In this document: positions 10,999 to 22,225 of the stretch, piece after piece | Position numbering within the stretch: position 1 is the first letter of the stretch | How the letters are laid out: each line of letters starts with the position of its first letter | Assembly: GCA_052043515.1 (NCBI GenBank) | Contig: JBQEQX010000001.1 | Location: 1,054,001 to 1,118,000 of the forward strand | Direction: 5' to 3' | Source of the DNA: Ehrlichia sp052043515 | GTDB taxonomy: Bacteria; Pseudomonadota; Alphaproteobacteria; Rickettsiales; Anaplasmataceae | Length of the DNA: 64,000 nt | Translations under genes and position numbers: made by a program | Notes under the pieces: model-generated | Told to the model about the DNA's origin: nothing | The model's database searches: none | The model's input: only the letters and a program-made list of their open reading frames with translations

Positions 10999-12166
10999 AT
11001 GAATAAGAAATCTCGTGCTCGTTATCTTGTTACTGCTGCACTTGGTGTGTTTTTTTGCATTATCTTTAGTTGGTGTTTGTCTGTTGAATGGTAAACATCC
11101 ATATGACAGTTACTTTATCGGTCAGTCGTTGGTCGTATTTATTTGCTTGTTTATTAGTGTTATACACTTGATAATGTATTTTCAAGGTATTACTGTAAAA
11201 TTTCGTGATCAAGCTTCATTGAGTTCTGAAGAAAAAGGAAAAGAAATACTTGCTTTCTTTGGTCACCTATCTCATGAAGAATTAAGTAAAGTAACTGGTA
11301 ACAATATTACTCGTTTTCAGACTTGTAGTAGTACTAATGAATTTGATGTATCGGAAAGTCGTGGGTTGTTACCTAGTAGAAAATTTAAGTTACAATTGGA
11401 TGATACTCTCGGATGTAAAATCTTATTTGGTGTTAAAGATATTAGAAAATTACAGTCTCCAGGTTTGTGTATATTTGTACAGGTGGATGCAAATACATCA
11501 AAGATAAAGGAAAAAATACGAAAACTTCAAGGTTTTTCTATTAGATTTGCAAAAGTAGAAAATGGTAGGTTACTTATATACTATCGCTACTTGGAACCTA
11601 AAGATGTACGTGCTTCAAAGAATGAATTTACATTTTGTTCTATGCATAAAAATTGTTTACTGAGAGAAGGTCATTGTTTGGATAGAGTAATATGTGAAGA
11701 TTTAGAAGATGAGTTGGAAAGATGTATTTGTGCTATTGCTTCGTACAAGGATTGCGAACATGTGGTTCCAACATGTGATTTTCTTAAATGTTTATTACGT
11801 AGTAGAGGGTATGAAGGTGTTATATGTGAAACAGAATCTATGCTAAGTAATATGTTATATAAGGAAATTAAGTGTAATACACCTTACTATGAGTCTATGA
11901 TGATTTTTCATGTAGCAAGAAGGTTATTTCCTAAAGGTGATAAGCTATGGTACACTGGTTACGAGCTAGTTGATGGTGCAAGAAATTATATAGTAAATAA
12001 ATATATGAGTCGAGTAGCAGTATTTGAGAGTAAATTCTCGTCTATGAGAATAGGAAATGTTGAAAAGATTGTTTTTGTTAATGAAGGAGAAAGAGCTTGC
12101 ATAGCAAGTAATGTTGCAGTTAGTGGTGGTGTAATGCAACATGGATCATTAGAACGTGATGTGTGA
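10999..12166 (+). CDS. Tandem membrane-protein family, member 5 (internally deleted, frame broken at T7)
   Basis: The real start is ATG 10999, preceded by GAGGAAAGTT. Removing one T from the seven at 11050-11056 joins MNKKSRARYLVTAALGVF to the long frame and completes the first membrane helix. The restored protein is about 388 residues, against 470-535 for typical members. GLLPSRKFKL, SPGLCIF, CAIASY and WYTGYEL are all present, but the SCPDN and W-[IV]-D...QMA block (about 120 residues) is missing between EPKDVRA and the CAIASY helix. The C-terminus ends with EKIVFVNEGER, equivalent to the VLM tail of its relatives. Confidence 0.75.
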
Positions 12167-12483
12167 TCAGAGTGTATTGATTGGTTAAAATTTTGTATTT
12201 CTTTATATTAAAATAAATTAGCAAAGAGAATTAGAAAGAAATTGTAGCATGATAATTAAAAAGGAAATAATCAATATAAATTAAGTGTAGACGTTCACTG
12301 GTATTGTTATAATGGCAATTTGTATTGAAATTAAATTAGTGCTGTACAGGTTTAACTTACGTAGTTGTGCTATTATTCGCACTGATAGGATTTTGCGTAT
12401 AAGAAAAGTATATTATGGTGAAGCATTAAATTCCATGCTGAGTAGTAAAACAGCATTTTTAACACAAAAAAGCTTAGTTAGTG
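12167..12483. other. Convergent gap between the membrane-protein cluster and prfB
   Basis: The short open frame at 12312-12494 runs into the antisense of prfB and has no supporting features. No other signal was recognised. Confidence 0.4.
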
Positions 12484-13590
12484 CTAGATTTTAGTTTTTG
12501 CTGTAAGTGCTGATATAATAAATGGATCTAGGTTTCCATCTAATACTGAGTTTATATTACCAATTTCATATCCTGTACGTATGTCTTTTACCATTTGGTA
12601 TGGGTGCATTACATAGGACCTAATTTGATTTCCCCATCCTATATCGCATCTTTTATTATGTTCTTCTGTCATTTTTTTTCTTTTTCTTGTAATTTTAATT
12701 GGTATATCCTACTCCTTAGTAAGTTATGCGCTTCGGCTAAATTTTGATGCTGTGATCTATTATTTTGACATTGTACTACAATTCCTGATGGGAGGTGTGT
12801 TATGCGAACTGCACTTTCTGTTTTATTTACGTGTTGACCGCCCGCGCCAGATGCTCTATAAGTGTCTATGCGTATATCTTTCTCAAGAATTTCAATACTA
12901 ATATTCTCATCTATTATTGGAGAGACTAGTACACTTGAAAAGGTAGTGTGACGTTTAGCATTTGAGTTAAAAGGTGAAATACGTACTAGTCTGTGAACAC
13001 CACTTTCACTTTTTGACCATCCGTATGCGTTAGTTCCTGTAACTTTAATAGTAGATGACTTTACCCCAGTTTCTTCACCGTCTAATTTGTAAACAATTTC
13101 TGTTTTAAAATCATGATATATTTCTGCCCACCTAATATACATTCGTAAAAGCATATTAGACCAATCATTACTTTCGGTACCTCCAGCTCCGGATTGTATT
13201 TCTATGAAACAATCATTATGATCTGCTTCTTGAGAAAACAAGCACTCAATTTCCTTTTTTTGTATTTTTTCTTTTAGTATTATTAAACCTTTCTCTATCT
13301 CATTCAGTAGCTCATCTGTATCATTCTCTACAATATTTAACAGTTCAAGATAGTATTCATATTGCTCCTCTAATTCTGTAAACGAGTGCAAAGTTCTAGA
13401 CACCTTAGTGCGTTCGGCTATAATATTTTGTGCCGAAGCATTATCAGACCACAGAGACACACTAGAGCATTGAGCATCAAGATCAGATAATAAACTTACT
13501 AATTTATCAACGTCAAAGACAACCTCGAATCAGCTGTAAAGCCTCACCTAGGTTGAACAATTGCTCGCTGGCATAGGATTTGCTGATCAT
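12484..13590 (-). CDS. prfB: Peptide chain release factor 2, with programmed +1 frameshift
   Basis: RF2 ends translation at UGA and UAA. The protein shows the tripeptide anticodon motif SPF (in RISPFNSN) and the peptidyl-hydrolysis GGQ motif (in ASGAGGQHVNKTESA), and the C-terminus contains CDIGWGNQIRSYV as in all RF2 proteins. Translation starts at ATG 13590; after 25 codons an in-frame TGA (13515-13513) sits in the classic CTT-TGA-C slip site with GAGG upstream, so RF2 autoregulation is conserved. A second break near the C-terminus, at the A8 and adjacent A5 run (12672-12685), is not programmed; one base too many in each run restores the frame. The start position and the codon-26 stop match the well-known E. 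coli arrangement. Confidence 0.93.
13512..13527 (-). promoter_or_regulatory. prfB programmed +1 frameshift site
   Basis: On the minus strand the sequence reads GAGGTTGTCTTTGAC. It contains an internal Shine-Dalgarno-like GAGG, the slippery CTT codon, the TGA stop at codon 26 and a following C. This is the standard autoregulatory element: low RF2 lets ribosomes slip +1 and make full-length RF2. Confidence 0.92.
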
Positions 13591-13914
13591 AGTACTAAAA
13601 GAAAAAACTTAACTGTTGGATTTTACTCGATTTATTAGAATATACAATAAAAATAAACATAACAAGAACTTTAACATAAATACCATAATCTAATAACTAG
13701 TCATAGGATACAAAACCTACATTGAGAAGGCAAGCTATAAATCATTAATAAAGAGTTAGCTTCATTGATTAACCTTAGATAAAAACAAAATTCCTAGATG
13801 TTAAAAAAACTCTGCTATCTACAAGAATGTATCTATTCGGACCAGTAGTATTTACTGTACTGCAGCTTGCAAGATTATATACAACACGTACCGTTATATT
13901 CTAATCGTAATGGT
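13591..13914. other. Gap between prfB and yebC
   Basis: Noncoding stretch that probably contains the prfB promoter on the minus strand. No individual element could be assigned. Confidence 0.4.
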
Positions 13915-14668
13915 TTAACAGAGAGTAAAGTTACTACATATATATTGTACGTCATCATTATTTTCCAATAAGTCCACTAGATTTAAAATTTTCTTTTGTG
14001 TTTCCTTATCTTCTATTTTTTATAGTATCAGTTGGCTTCCACAGTAACCTTGAAAACTCAGCATCGGAAAATTTTTTGAATAGTTGATCTCTGACATTGC
14101 CAAAATCTTGAACATTACAAATAACATGATAAACTTTTTCTTGGATATCATCTTGTGTAACACTTTCTTCAACATCTAAGGCTTGTAGCTCTATAGCAGT
14201 ATTAAATAGTGAATCAAAGCTCTGAATTGCTGAAGCTTTGTAAGCTACTACGCCCACGTGTTTAAAAAGAAAGCTCACACTTCCAGACTCTCCTAATTTA
14301 CCTCCACATTTCGATAAAGCATGTTTTAATTCAGATGCTGTTCTGTTGCGATTATTGGTTAAGGTTTGAATTATTAGTGCTATATTTCCCGGACCATAGC
14401 CTTCATATACTACTTCTTCGTAATTATCATTCTGAGTATTTCTAGATGCACTTTTGATAGCAGCATCAATTCTATCCTTAGGTAAATTTTTCCTTTTTTT
14501 GCTGCAATTATTGCAGATCTTAATCTGGGGTTGAACTCAGGATCTGACAATCCTTGTTTTGCAGATACTATAATTTCTCTTATTAGTTTCGTAAATTTTT
14601 TTAGCTCTTTTTGCATCCTGGGTTCCTTTACGATGCTTTATGTTCGCAAATTGTGAATGACCAGCCAT
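13915..14668 (-). CDS. yebC: YebC/PmpR family regulator (several frame breaks)
   Basis: Members of this DUF28 family act as DNA-binding regulators and, in newer work, as translation factors that help ribosomes through difficult sequences. The N-terminus MAGHSQFANIKHRKG is diagnostic, followed by KFTKLIREIIV, DPEFNPRLR and the conserved VYEGYGPGNIALI. The gene needs corrections at T7 14596-14602, at the T7 14494-14500 plus the adjacent T5 (which yields KKENLPKDRIDAA), and at T6 14016-14021, after which the conserved end LLENNDDVQYICSNF is reached. The restored length is about 250 residues, normal for the family. The start lies 9 bases after the gatA stop, suggesting a gatA-yebC operon. Confidence 0.85.
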
Positions 14669-14677
14669 TATGGTTAC

Positions 14678-16145
14678 CTATTCTAAAATTTTTCCTGTAT
14701 GTTTTTCTATTATACTAGCTACATTTAGAATTCCTCCCTCATCATAATAGTTACCAATTACCTGTAAAGAAAGTGGCAAGTTATTTTTTGATAATCCAAT
14801 TGGTACAGAAATAGCAGGCATTCCTGCCAAGCTTGCTGGGACGGTAAATACATCGTTTAGATACATAGTTAATGTGTCTAACTTCTCATTTATTGCAAAG
14901 GCTTCTTTAGGGGCAGTGGGTGTTAGTATGTAGTCAACTTTTTTTAAAGGATTCGATAAAATCGTTTGTTATTAAGCGTCTTATACATTGTGCCTTATTA
15001 TAGTATGCATCATAGTATCCCGAAGATAAAACATATGCTCCAATTAATATCCTTCTTTTTACTTCTGTACCTAAATTGTTACCTCTTGTTAATTCATACA
15101 TTTTATTAATGTCATCAAATTGTACTCGCGTGCCATACCTTACCCCATCGTACCTTGCAAGATTAGAAGATGCCTCTGCAGAGCATATAATGTAGTATAC
15201 AGGAAGTGCGTAATTTGTGTGCGGCAAGCTGATTTGTACAATTTCTGCTCCCTCATCTTTTAAATATTGTATTCCTTTAGACCACATTTCCGACATTTCA
15301 TTATATTCTTGATATTTACTTGATAATTCGTACTCTTTTGGTATGCCAATCCGTTTACCTTTGATTGAATTTGTAATGCTATCGGAGAATATAGGCACAG
15401 TTACATTTGCCGAAGTAGAGTCTGCAGTATCGCATCCACAAATTGACTGTAACATTAGAGCAGCATCTTCCACTGTACGTGTCAATACTCCAGCTTGGTC
15501 CAAAGAACTGGCGAATGCTATCATACCTAACCTAGAACATCTTCCGTATGTAGGCTTCAGACCCACTATACCACAAAATGCAGCAGGTTGACGTACCGAT
15601 CCGCCTGTATCGCTTCCCAGAGCACCAGCACATAAAAATCCTGCTACAGCGGCACTTGATCCTCCTGATGATCCACCTGGAACGACTTCTACTCCATCTG
15701 CCCTTATCCATGGGTTCTTTACAGATCCAAAGCAACTGTTGGAATTAGATGAACCCATTGCAAACTCATCCATGTTTAGTTTTCCTAACATCACAGCTCC
15801 ATCATTGAGGAGTCGTCTTACTACAGTTGAATCATACTGTGGGGTAAAATTTTTTTAGTATATTAGAACACGCTGTTGTTCTGACATTTTTTTGTGCAGA
15901 ATATGTCTTTAATTCCTACCGGAATTCCAGTTAAAGAAGTAATCTTATCTTTTTCATATGTTAAAATGTAATCTGCTTTTTCAGCCCCGCTTAAAGCAAT
16001 TTCTGGTGTCTTCGTTATAAAAGCATTTAACCTTTCATTATTGATAGATTCAATATAAAGCCTCGTTAACTCTACGGCAGAGAATTCTTTCTTTTTTTAG
16101 ACTGTCATGCATCTCTGCAATAGATAATTTCAAGATATCTTTCAT
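14678..16145 (-). CDS. gatA: Glutamyl-tRNA(Gln)/Asp-tRNA(Asn) amidotransferase subunit A (four frame breaks)
   Basis: GatA supplies ammonia from glutamine so that GatCAB can convert Glu-tRNA(Gln) and Asp-tRNA(Asn) to the amidated forms, which is essential in bacteria lacking GlnRS or AsnRS. The amidase signature is complete: catalytic Lys in GIPVGIKD, then GGSSGGSSAAVAG and SDTGGSVRQPAAFCG with the Ser-cisSer-Lys triad. The restored 488-residue length is typical. Four seven-base T runs on the plus strand (14939-14945, 15850-15856, 15887-15893, 16092-16098) each need one base fewer. With those corrections the text runs through CTKNVRTTACSNILKNF and YILTPTAPKEAF, both well-conserved segments. 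Starts at 16145. Confidence 0.9.
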
Positions 16146-16370
16146 GTCTGAATAAATAGGTAAAAGTGGCTGTAAGTTACCATATTATCTGTGATAAAAC
16201 AATTAAATTTTGATTATTTTAATAGTTATTGTTCTGGTACGTATTTTTTCTTATTATCTTCTATAATTGAATGAGATATGCAAAGACGCATTTACACTAT
16301 ATTGATGAGATGTATGGAAGTACACATAACTAAATGTTGTTTTTGTATCATGAGGGTTAGAAGGTGAAAT

Positions 16371-17666
16371 ATGGTATATATGCCACATTGGCCAAAGCCT
16401 CTAGGCTTTAGACCATCCGATATGGTACTTGATAGGATTATACAGGTATTAAATAATTTAGGTAATCCTGAAAAGAAATTGCCTCCAGTAATACATGTTG
16501 CTGGGACCAATGGTAAAGGTTCAAGTATAGCATTTACACGTTCTATTTTAGATGCTGCAGGTCTGAAAACTCATGTTTACACTTCACCTCACTTGATAGA
16601 ATTCAATGAAAGAATAGTCATTGCTGGAAAAAAGATATCTGATAGACACTTATATGAAGTATTAGAAACCTGTAGGGAAGCAAGTGTAGGAATTCCTCTT
16701 ACTTTTTTTGAAGGTACAACAGCAGCAACGTTACTTGCATTTTCGCAAGTTGAAGCAGATATTGTATTATTAGAAACCGGTATGGGAGGACGACTTGATG
16801 CAACAAATGTAGTAAATCCTATATTAAGTATTATTACCTCAATATCTTTAGAGCATACAGAAGTATTAGGTGATTCTGTTGAATTGATAGCTATTGAAAA
16901 AGCAGGAATAATGAAAGAAAATGTGACTTGTATTATTGCTCCACAAGAGCAAACGTCTATTATGAAAGTTTTTGAGTATTATGCAGTAAAAAATAATGTT
17001 CCATTATATCGTGGAGGAATTGATTGGTTTTGTGATAGAAAGGAAAATAGTATGTTATTTAAAAATAGTGTTGACACATTATCATTTCCTTTACCATCAT
17101 TACGTGGAGAACATCAGATAATAAATGCAGGCAATGCAATAGCTGCATGCAGTATACTTGCTGGTAAATTTGGTTACAATATTGGATACGAGGATATTGA
17201 ACAAGGAATTACCCAAGCTAGTTGGTCTGCTAGGTTGGAGAAAATTACTACTGGTTTTTTGTATAAAATACTTCCTCAATCCTGGGAATTGTTTTTAGAT
17301 GGAGCACATAATCCTGCTGGATCAGAGATGTTATCGCGTTGGATACAGGATTATGTCATGGGCGACTTGTACGTCATTATTGGTATGACTCGAGAAAAGG
17401 ATAGCATGTTATTTTTAAATAATTTAAAACCTTATATAAAATTTTTGTCTAGCATTTGTGTTAAGTCTGAGCCTAAAGCACAAACTGCAGAGGAATTGTT
17501 GCAGACAGCCTTGTCATTAGGCATAAATGCTGTAGCATCTAAGACTTTGACAGATGCAATATCTAAGATATTAGAGGTGGGAGATCACAATAAGAAGTCT
17601 ACAATATTAATTTGTGGTTCATTATTTTTGGCTGGGGATGTTTTATTAGAGAACAGTGTTTATTAA
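16371..17666 (+). CDS. folC: Dihydrofolate synthase/folylpolyglutamate synthase
   Basis: FolC adds glutamate to dihydropteroate and to folates, using ATP, in the cytoplasm. The Mur-ligase P-loop reads HVAGTNGKGSS (about residues 42-52), followed by TSPHL and the LLETGMGGRLDATN block. The C-terminal ligase domain has LDGAHNPAG. Length (431 residues) is normal and the frame is intact, including through a T7 run. The start ATG is preceded by GAAGGTGAAAT. It is divergent from gatA across 225 bases. Together with folE at the other end of the window it shows retained folate synthesis. Confidence 0.93.
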   Translation: MVYMPHWPKPLGFRPSDMVLDRIIQVLNNLGNPEKKLPPVIHVAGTNGKGSSIAFTRSILDAAGLKTHVYTSPHLIEFNERIVIAGKKISDRHLYEVLETCREASVGIPLTFFEGTTAATLLAFSQVEADIVLLETGMGGRLDATNVVNPILSIITSISLEHTEVLGDSVELIAIEKAGIMKENVTCIIAPQEQTSIMKVFEYYAVKNNVPLYRGGIDWFCDRKENSMLFKNSVDTLSFPLPSLRGEHQIINAGNAIAACSILAGKFGYNIGYEDIEQGITQASWSARLEKITTGFLYKILPQSWELFLDGAHNPAGSEMLSRWIQDYVMGDLYVIIGMTREKDSMLFLNNLKPYIKFLSSICVKSEPKAQTAEELLQTALSLGINAVASKTLTDAISKILEVGDHNKKSTILICGSLFLAGDVLLENSVY

Positions 17667-18130
17667 GTGGCAACTTTATTGCGATGTTTAGTTTTTTGTT
17701 TATAGTAATTTTATTAGTCTAACTTGAGTGTTATTTGATCTGAAGTTCTTACTATAAGGTGTAGTGTGTTGATTCTGGCAACTTATTGCCTTACTTTAAA
17801 TTTTGATCGTTTAGCAATTCAAAATATTTGTGTAACTTTAATTTTGCATAATCAATAAATAATGTATGTTCTGTATTACCATATTAAAAGTTGTGAAACT
17901 TTGAATCATATACTTTAGTAAACACAAACATGTCTTGTTATATAAATTTTCTGTATAGAAGCATGAAGTATTTGATGTTATATTGCATTTGAATTTATGT
18001 TATTCTGACAGTATTATTTTTAATCCTAGTGAGATATAGTAAATTTAGTGTTGTGTCAAATGGTTAACCTTACTATGTCTAAGTGTAATTTTGTTAATGT
18101 TAATTTTGGTGAGTATTTTTCTAATTTATT
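17667..18130. other. Intergenic region folC-hemC
   Basis: No gene, RNA or repeat recognised. Confidence 0.4.
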
Positions 18131-19025
18131 ATGAATATAAAAATTGGTACAAGAGGAAGTGTTTTAGCGATGGCACAAGCTTTAGAGGTAAAAAAATCTG
18201 TTATGTAGCTATTTTCCTGAGATTGATGTCCAGATTATTAAAATTAAGACTTCTGGGGATATTAATGATAAAATTCCTCTTAATGACATTGGTGGCAAGG
18301 GGTTATTCATAAAAGAAATTGAAGAAGTATTATTGTCAGGAGTAATAGATATAGCTGTACATTCGATGAAAGATATTCCTGCAGTTTGTTGTGATAGGTT
18401 GGTTATTGCTTCTATATTAAAGCGTAGTAGCCCATATGATGTTTTTATTTCTTCTAAATATTGTGATATGAAATCACTTCCTCCTGGTGCAGTTGTTGGT
18501 ACATCTTCTATTAGAAGAAAAGTACAGTTATCTTATTTAAGGCCTGATATTCGAATAGTTCCTGTTAGAGGTAATATAGATACTAGAATATCGAAGGCTG
18601 AAACAGGTGAATTTGATGCAATAATATTGGCTGAAGCTGGATTAATAAGAATAGATAAATGTGATATAATTAATGAGGTATTAGATCCTAAAATAATGTT
18701 GAGTGCAGTAGGGCAAGGAGCGGTTGGTATTCAGTGTAAATCCGATAATTGTGATATGATAGATAAAATTAGAGTTTTAAATTGTCACAAATCTTACGTA
18801 AGTGTAATGGCTGAGAGGAGTTTTATGAGAGCAATTAATGGATCATGTAATACACCATTAGCAGCACTTGCTCAATATATTGATGAAGTAACGATTCATA
18901 TGTCTTGTATGCTTGCAAATGAAAAAAATATGGTGTTTTTGGGTTGTGATTTTAAAGAATGTGATGCAGAGAAATCAGGTTTTGATATGGGAAGTCGGTT
19001 AATGGACAAAATCTTAGATTGTTAG
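18131..19025 (+). CDS. hemC: Porphobilinogen deaminase (frame broken at A7)
   Basis: HemC polymerises four porphobilinogens into hydroxymethylbilane for haem. The start ATG 18131 gives MNIKIGTRGSVLAMAQA, the standard N-terminus. Removing one A from the seven at 18190-18196 leads into YFPEIDVQIIKIKTSGD and then VHSMKDIPA, GTSSIRRK and VPVRGNIDTR. The cysteine that binds the dipyrromethane cofactor is visible in NGSCNTPLAALAQ. The restored length of 298 residues fits the family. Earlier open frame from 18091 is a shadow. Confidence 0.92.
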
Positions 19026-20051
19026 TATACGTTTACTGAATTAATGTGCTATTTAGTATGGCTATAAACAATTGGTGTATGTTTTACTATTACTGCTTAA
19101 GAAGTCAGTGTTGATTGTATAGAATTTATGAAAGTGTGTGTACTTTCATGCATTCATATGTCTCCAGTGCCAATACTTATATTATTTTGAAATATTGTGG
19201 TGATTATTTATAATATTGTGTAAAGGAATTAACTATCATCTCTGTGGCAGGTTGCCAAATCTCGATTATTTTGGTACAAGGGTAATTTGTCAAGTAGGTA
19301 ATACTGTAACTGATGAAAAAAATTATTTACGCAAATTGCTGAAAGTTCTAACAGTTACAGCATAGCTGTGTCAAATTGCTTATTTAATTGTATTGTCCTT
19401 GTTTTGTTAAGATAGGTTACCATGTGGTATAGTGGCTAATGCTGTTTTTACACTTAAGAGGTGTACCTTTATTTTGTGGCACATACAATTACGTTTCATG
19501 AAATAGGTATTCTAAAACAGTTTGTATTGTTTAGAATTATTTGTAAGATTCTTAAGTATGTGTGTGATTTATTATATATAAAAGAGCACTTTTAAAGTAG
19601 ATTAATAAAGTTATTGTTTTAAGAGATATTGTAGAATTAGACGTAAGTTTTATTATAAATGAAGATAAAAATTGTGTTCAATTATCAAATAGTACTTATT
19701 ATATCTTAAACTATGGTTTCTGCCGGATCTACGTTACCTTTGATATTGTGATTGGTGTGCCAGATGTAGTAGTAATTAAGTATAGATTGAGAATAAGGGT
19801 TTTTATCATATACTTTCACTATATTCTATAAGAATTTCTCTTAACATTATGAAAGAATCATTTTTAATCACATTTAAAACATCTGATTGTGTTGTTTGTA
19901 CAAGTAATCTTTTATAGTGCCGTGTGATAGCATACTTCGAAAGTGATGATTTTAGCTGAGAGAATTTCAATAATTGTTAAATCAATATTTGTTGATTAAT
20001 AACATGTATGTTATAAGTTAGACATAGAGTTTTTAAAGTTTAAGAGACGTT
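19026..20051. other. 1-kb gap hemC-typA
   Basis: No recognised gene. A start-less open stretch at about 19601-19831 has a moderately protein-like reading (DIVELDVSFIINEDKN) but no family match known to me and no ribosome-binding site. It may be a gene remnant. Confidence 0.35.
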
Positions 20052-21896
20052 ATGCTATCGCAAGGTGATTATCAATCGATATGTAATTTAGCGATTGTTG
20101 CTCATGTTGATCATGGAAAAACAACGCTATTGGATGGTATGTTAAAACAAAGTGGCACTTTCAGAGAGAATCAAGATGTAGTCGAAAGAGTAATGGACAA
20201 TAATGATTTGGAACGTGAGCGAGGTATTACTATTTTAGCTAAGTGTACGTCTATTATTTGGCAAGGTAAAAAGATTAATATAATTGATACTCCAGGTCAT
20301 GCGGATTTTGGTGGAGAGGTAGAAAGGGTACTGTCAATGGCAGATGGTGTGTTATTACTTGTTGATGCATCAGAAGGTCCTATGCCTCAGACTAAATTTG
20401 TGCTGTCGAAAGCATTAAGGGCTGGGTTATTGCCGATGGTTATCATAAATAAAGTTGACAGACCTGATAGTAGAATAGATGAAGTATTAGATGAAATATA
20501 TGAGTTGTTTATTAACTTAGATGCTACCAGTGAGCAATTGGATTTTCCAATATTGTATGCGTCTGGTAGAAATGGATGGTGTGTTAAAAATTTGTCTGAT
20601 AATAGGGAAAATTTGGTACCATTGTTTGAGGCAATTGTTCAGTATGTTAAGCCTATATCTTACGATGTTAATGCGCCTTTTAGCATGTTGTTAACGTTGT
20701 TAGAGTCAGACAAGTTTTTAGGCAGGATATTAACAGGAAAGATATACGCTGGTAAGGCTAAAGTTAATGATAATGTTAAAGTTTTAAATTTGGCTGGCGA
20801 AGTTGTTGAATATGGTAAGCTTACCAAGCTTTTATCGTTTTCAGGGTTGAAAAGGATACCAGTGAAAGAGGCAAAAGCTGGTGATATTATTGCAGTAGCA
20901 GGACTTGAAAAGGCCTCTGTGTCTGATAGCATTGTTGACACTTCTATTAACTTTCCTATCTCATCAACTCCAGTTGATCCACCTACTATGGCTATCACTA
21001 TTAGTGTAAATGATTCACCATTTGCTGGTACAGAGGGTGTAAAGTTAACATCTACCGTGATTAAAACACGACTCATAGCTGAAGCCGAAACAAATGTAGC
21101 TATTACAGTTAAAGAAACGGCCCAGGGTGACGCGTATGAAGTTGGAGGTAGAGGAGAATTGCAACTTGGGGTACTGATAGAAACCATGAGAAGAGAGGGA
21201 TTTGAGCTTTCCGTGTCTCGTCCTTGTGTTATATTTAGAAAAGATGATAAAGGGCAAATTTTAGAGCCCATAGAGGAAGTAGTTATAGATGTAGATGAGA
21301 CGTATAGTGGTGTTATTATGGAAAAGTTAAGTTTCCGTAAGGGTGACATGCGGGATTTACGTCCATCTGGAAAAGATAGGGTAAGGATGGTATTTTTGTT
21401 GCCTTCACGTGGTCTTATAGGTTACCAGGGAGAGTTTTTAACGGATTCGCATGGAACTGGTATTATGAATAGATTATTTCACAGTTATGCTCCATACAAG
21501 GGTAATATTCCAACTCGTAGTAATGGCGTACTAATCTCTACTGACAAAGGTGAAGCGGTGGCTTATGCGATTTTTAATTTGCAAGATCGTGGCGTTATGT
21601 TTATAAAACCTCAAGACAAAGTATATTGTGGAATGATTGTTGGACTTCACAATCGTGAAAATGATATTGATGTTAATGTTTTGAAAGGTAAACAATTGAC
21701 TAATATAAGAGCTGCAGGTTCAGATGAAGCAGTAAGATTAATACCACCAAAGATAATGACTTTAGAGGAAATGATAGCGTTTATTAATGGTGATGAGTTG
21801 GTTGAGTGTACGCCCAAATCTATTCGTTTAAGAAAGAAGTATTTAGATCCTAATGAGCGTAAACGTGCTTCTAGGTCTAGTAAGGGTATGTTTTAA
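20052..21896 (+). CDS. typA: Ribosome-binding GTPase TypA/BipA
   Basis: TypA is an EF-G-like translational GTPase used in ribosome assembly and stress adaptation. G1 reads AHVDHGKTTLLD (about residues 16-27), the switch threonine lies in RGITI, G3 is DTPGHADFGGE, G4 is NKVDRPD. The C-terminal TypA-specific part includes SRGLIGYQGEFLTDSHGTG. At 614 residues it is complete and in frame. Several antisense open frames over it are shadows. Confidence 0.96.
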   Translation: MLSQGDYQSICNLAIVAHVDHGKTTLLDGMLKQSGTFRENQDVVERVMDNNDLERERGITILAKCTSIIWQGKKINIIDTPGHADFGGEVERVLSMADGVLLLVDASEGPMPQTKFVLSKALRAGLLPMVIINKVDRPDSRIDEVLDEIYELFINLDATSEQLDFPILYASGRNGWCVKNLSDNRENLVPLFEAIVQYVKPISYDVNAPFSMLLTLLESDKFLGRILTGKIYAGKAKVNDNVKVLNLAGEVVEYGKLTKLLSFSGLKRIPVKEAKAGDIIAVAGLEKASVSDSIVDTSINFPISSTPVDPPTMAITISVNDSPFAGTEGVKLTSTVIKTRLIAEAETNVAITVKETAQGDAYEVGGRGELQLGVLIETMRREGFELSVSRPCVIFRKDDKGQILEPIEEVVIDVDETYSGVIMEKLSFRKGDMRDLRPSGKDRVRMVFLLPSRGLIGYQGEFLTDSHGTGIMNRLFHSYAPYKGNIPTRSNGVLISTDKGEAVAYAIFNLQDRGVMFIKPQDKVYCGMIVGLHNRENDIDVNVLKGKQLTNIRAAGSDEAVRLIPPKIMTLEEMIAFINGDELVECTPKSIRLRKKYLDPNERKRASRSSKGMF

Positions 21897-22225
21897 TTTA
21901 CATTTTTATACTAATAATATTAGTGTTTTAGGTTTGTGTGGGTGTGTTGCTTTTTTGTATAGAATTACTAGAATATAAAGTGTTATCCACTTAGTAACGT
22001 TGTGGATTTTTATAATCTTCGCGGTTGTTGCCTGTTTCAAGCTTAGTGAAATTGTAAAGTGATTTTCTTTGTGTGATTTAATTTTGGAAGTATCTTATAA
22101 GCGTCAAATTGAATTTTTTATTAACTACATTTTGATATTTTGTTATTGAAAAAAGAGTGATATTTTTTGTGAATAATTTTCTATTAAAAATATGGAATAT
22201 AATCTACTTTTTGGGGATTAATTCG
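21897..22225. other. Gap between typA and the small hypothetical gene
   Basis: Nothing recognised, apart from a 5'-extended frame of the downstream gene that begins at 22157. Confidence 0.35.

Noticed and set aside
12312..12494. 60-codon open frame near prfB
   Set aside because: Overlaps the prfB end on the other strand and has no recognisable features.
13600..16145. gatA and yebC as true pseudogenes
   Set aside because: All breaks sit in homopolymers, single-base corrections give full conserved proteins, and GatA is essential; sequencing error is simpler.
20660..21349. Long antisense frame within typA (229 codons)
   Set aside because: Shadow of the intact typA gene, no family match and no ribosome-binding site.
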